Below, piece by piece: positions 4,801 to 5,721 of a DNA stretch of 5,721 nt (position 1 is the first letter of the stretch; every line of letters begins with the position of its first letter). The translations under genes and the position numbers were made by a program. The stretch is from CAZHFA01 sp964534945 (GTDB lineage: Bacteria > Bdellovibrionota_C > UBA2361 > CAKMMH01). Location of the stretch: the NCBI GenBank assembly GCA_964534945.1, contig CAZHSB010000074.1, forward strand, positions 1 through 5,721, read 5' to 3'. Below the pieces are notes generated by a model. The model searched no databases and was not told where the DNA came from. It saw only the letters and a program-made list of their open reading frames with translations.

Positions 4801-5721
4801 AATATCCTTGCCCATCATAACATTCATTAGCCCCCCAACAATAAACCTCTCCTTTTTTCGTTACTGTACACGTATAATTAAAACCCGACGATACGTGTTT
4901 TACATCTTTTAAATATTTATCTCCTTGTTCTCCGCCTAATACTCTTACTGGAACTTTTGAAATTTCATTTTTCCCATTTCCCAATTGTCCATTATAATTC
5001 TCTCCCCAGCAATAAACTTCTCCATTTGTTGTTACTACACATGCATGTCCACTCTTTTTTTTATTTTGATATTGAAAATTATCAACTTTAAAAAGCTTTT
5101 CACTTATAGATATTTGAACTACATTTTGTAAATATTTTCCTCCTTGTTCACCCCCTAATACTTGAATTGGTATAGACGATTTTTTATCCCCTTTCCAACA
5201 ATAAACTTTTCCATCAATATCAACGACACATCTAATATTCCCACCCACAGATACCTGAACAATATTTTCTAAATGACCAATTCCATTTAATCCAACAACT
5301 TTATCACCAAAGCAAAAAACACTACCAGTGGTTGTAACAGAACAACCACTTGATTCTTGACTTACATCTGTTAAACTTCCAGTTCCTTGATCACATCCAG
5401 GTGCATTATTTATGGTTCCTCCAGCATAATAGGAAGGAAGATCTCCCCATCTGTATAAATCTCCACCAGCAGTTACTCCGTATGAACGGTTATAGCTCAA
5501 AGATATTTGACTTGCATCGTTTAAATTTTTCAGAAATTGAGGTATGGATTTTTTACCTCCACTGTGACCAATTCCTAAATATCCCCAATTGTTATTTCCC
5601 CAACAAAATGATTTTTTTTCTGCATCTACAGCACATGCAAATGTATATCCCGTACTTATAGATTGGATCGCTCCATCGTAAGGTCTTTTTAATTTTTTAT
5701 TATTTTCTGTTTCTTCCCATT
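1892..5721 (-). CDS. Giant RCC1-repeat (beta-propeller) protein, N-terminus beyond the window
   Basis: The frame stays open from the right edge to TAA at 1894-1892, giving 1275 visible residues. A TTG at 5500-5498 could be taken for a start, but the 73 codons upstream of it still encode a standard blade (STGYTFACAV, KKSFCWGNN, GYLGIG), so the gene is partial. I count 21 repeats of about 35-70 residues with the consensus (D/N)-I-x-Q-V-S-x-G-x-x-(H/F)-x-C-A-V-T-T-x-G-E-V-Y-C-W-G-x-N, G-Q-L-G-N-G, then VP(V/I)(R/K)VLGGEQGGKYL. These are RCC1-type repeats (COG5184 / RCC1_2-like), which fold as seven-bladed propellers. Two four-cysteine modules at visible residues 392-428 and 818-850 separate the repeats. 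Seven follow each module: residues ~464-817 and ~871-1275. The paired cysteines in nearly every blade suggest an oxidising extracellular or periplasmic location. A signal peptide cannot be checked because the N-terminus is missing. No membrane segment or sorting motif is visible at the C-terminus (VVIDPSKVL). The partner is unknown; a surface binding role is an inference. Confidence 0.97.
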   Translation of the reverse strand, partial: WEETENNKKLKRPYDGAIQSISTGYTFACAVDAEKKSFCWGNNNWGYLGIGHSGGKKSIPQFLKNLNDASQISLSYNRSYGVTAGGDLYRWGDLPSYYAGGTINNAPGCDQGTGSLTDVSQESSGCSVTTTGSVFCFGDKVVGLNGIGHLENIVQVSVGGNIRCVVDIDGKVYCWKGDKKSSIPIQVLGGEQGGKYLQNVVQISISEKLFKVDNFQYQNKKKSGHACVVTTNGEVYCWGENYNGQLGNGKNEISKVPVRVLGGEQGDKYLKDVKHVSSGFNYTCTVTKKGEVYCWGANECYDGQGYSRQLGNGKEKDTSIPTRVLGGEQGGKYLRDIVQVSTGYGFACARTTKGELYCWGRNRYGQLATGTFDKEPSPTPIKIYNGKGKPPCNSKCCAHWNYSNIGKSCPNGGTYKCFGAGNDYSVVCHDEKKKKLKENLKFSNTITPTYPMVNKITDAEKKSLISITTKHGYTCGITKDNNKFLYCWEENKDRSSNLLFSGKILGGEQGGKYLTGVSQISVGDDFACAVVTNGEVYCWGNNWNGRLGNGENGSSSIPVKVLGGEQGGKYLTGVSQLSVENGQVCAVTTNGEVYCWGNNESRWSEGRKKSSRVPLRGFSGEPSEKYLRNIVHVSGHCGVTAEEEVYCWDDYYSHAYKIEGKYLKGIRQVSVGDGFACAVVTNGEVYCWGNNFYGQLGNGKEEYSKVPVRVLGGEQGGNFLKNVSQIFINGGQDYPYDYQACALTTNEEIYCWGGTDKEEFLAPVRVFSSEDKKNYLIKTVYESEYCTVTGEGKKYCLNKEFQKIIFDKIRSSSNNSTCSTHWNYSKVGEICPSGKKYKCYEKDGNFSVVCPYRKLRKNVKADDSDKTKISFESISTGLNHACGITKDNNKFLYCWGDNLFGELGNNSLRYSLKVEPIPVQVLGGEQGGKYLRDIKGVSAGYAHTCAVTIKGEVYCWGNNECGQLGRSKNPYPVSSSLPLKVIGGRQGGEYLKDIVQVSAGYNHTCAVTTNGEVYCWGDRKHIKKKYIKNTSYVPIKILGGEQGGKYLQDIKQVSFSFNKDRYYSYCHDNCTCYVCALTTKGEVYCWGDNKDLGLGNVKKGNSLVPVKVDGGEQGGKYLQDISKIYLGNSYTCAITKNKEAYCWGRLREKRKVLVPEKVIDNIEQIYIEQIPYGYDFFALTTNGKVFCPYKDSLPVKSISRDFGFFKKGGEQRKKYLKNVVQISSGGDFSCALTDNGSAYCWGNSHFGQLGNGMGIGHVIKYDGPTEVVIDPSKVL
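3170..3268 (-). other. Four-cysteine linker module 2 within the RCC1 protein
   Basis: Visible residues 818-850. The sequence runs CSTHWNYSKVGEIC, then PSGKKYKC, then YEKDGNFSVVC. It shares HWNYS-x-(I/V)-G, CP-x-G, YKC and (Y/F)SVVC with module 1, with identical cysteine spacing (CX12CX7CX10C). It is also followed by a basic linker (PYRKLRKNVK), and the next blade again opens with the variant CGITKDNNKFLYCW, as after module 1. The duplication unit is therefore module plus propeller, not single blades alone. Confidence 0.75.
3646..4167 (-). repeat. 75-bp near-identical pair (blades 9 and 12)
   Basis: Bases 3646-3720 and 4093-4167 match at 72 of 75 positions and encode the same stretch (SVGDDFACAVVTNGEVYCWG or its DGFACAV variant). 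The offset is 447 bp, 149 codons. Such low divergence points to recent duplication or ongoing gene conversion within the repeat array. Confidence 0.85.
3992..4206 (-). repeat. 44-bp identical pair in adjacent blades
   Basis: Bases 3992-4035 and 4163-4206 are identical and encode GGEQGGKYLTGVSQ at the junctions before blades 9 and 10. The offset is 171 bp, 57 codons, which is one blade. The GGEQGGKYL coding segment recurs in weaker form throughout the gene: seven exact protein copies and at least four near copies. Confidence 0.85.
4436..4546 (-). other. Four-cysteine linker module 1 within the RCC1 protein
   Basis: Visible residues 392-428. The sequence runs CNSKCCAHWNYSNIG, then KSCPNGGTYKC, then FGAGNDYSVVC. 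Counting from the second of the first three cysteines, the spacing is CX12CX7CX10C, identical to module 2. It is followed by a Lys-rich linker (HDEKKKKLKENLK) before the next propeller. It interrupts the repeat series right after the seventh complete visible blade. I do not recognise the domain. Two disulfides or a metal site are both possible. The extra two cysteines at its start are not shared with module 2. Confidence 0.75.

Noticed and set aside
5498..5500. TTG as the start of the RCC1 protein
   Set aside because: The frame continues open to the window edge and encodes a typical blade upstream. No ribosome-binding site precedes the TTG, and the residue sits inside the normal QIS(L)S strand of a repeat.
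3399..5619. Eight-base homopolymer runs inside the RCC1 gene (T at 3399-3406 and 5612-5619) as phase-variation switches
   Set aside because: Runs of this length are expected in such AT-rich, Lys/Asn-rich coding DNA, and the frame is intact. Without strain comparison there is no evidence for switching.
1892..5721. CRISPR array or non-coding satellite as an explanation for the periodic repeats
   Set aside because: Repeat units vary in length and sequence, all offsets checked are multiples of three, and the repeats encode conserved RCC1 blades in one uninterrupted frame.

Overview
The window comes from a strongly AT-rich bacterium. I cannot assign a phylum from sequence alone. The bacterial origin is supported by a canonical MoxR-type AAA+ ATPase with an AGGA ribosome-binding site, and by a giant cysteine-paired RCC1-repeat protein of the kind bacteria export to the cell surface or periplasm. 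The left third carries gene decay and small repeats, and the right two thirds is a single huge repeat gene.

Layout from left to right. (1) At 25-179 there is a 31-bp perfect inverted repeat with an extra nested palindrome in its left arm, lying directly after the stop codon of a minus-strand gene remnant. (2) At 180-371 (-) is the C-terminal piece of a small protein resembling the end of a lipoprotein; its 5' part is missing. (3) At 347-456 lies a ~110-bp MITE-like element (E1), and the homology to the remnant gene stops at its edge. (4) At 457-683 is the AT-rich leader of the next gene. (5) At 684-1679 (+) is a complete moxR gene with no DUF58 or VWA partner gene beside it. (6) At 1734-1840 is a second copy of the MITE-like element (E2), inverted relative to E1, so the two copies bracket moxR. 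(7) At 1892-5721 (-) is a very large RCC1-repeat protein, convergent with moxR, whose N-terminus lies beyond the right edge.

The RCC1 protein is the most distinctive gene. The visible 1275 residues contain 21 blade-like repeats plus the tail of another. Two related four-cysteine modules (CX12CX7CX10C) cut the chain so that the last two segments each hold exactly seven repeats, which is the number in one RCC1 beta-propeller. The protein therefore reads as a chain of propellers joined by a cysteine module. Long, nearly identical DNA repeats inside the gene are all spaced by multiples of three, including one pair exactly one propeller-plus-linker (407 codons) apart. Recombination could therefore change blade or propeller number without breaking the frame.

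MoxR ATPases are chaperone-like and often act on VWA-domain or exported proteins, but nothing in the window ties moxR functionally to the RCC1 protein. They are convergent and are separated by the E2 element.
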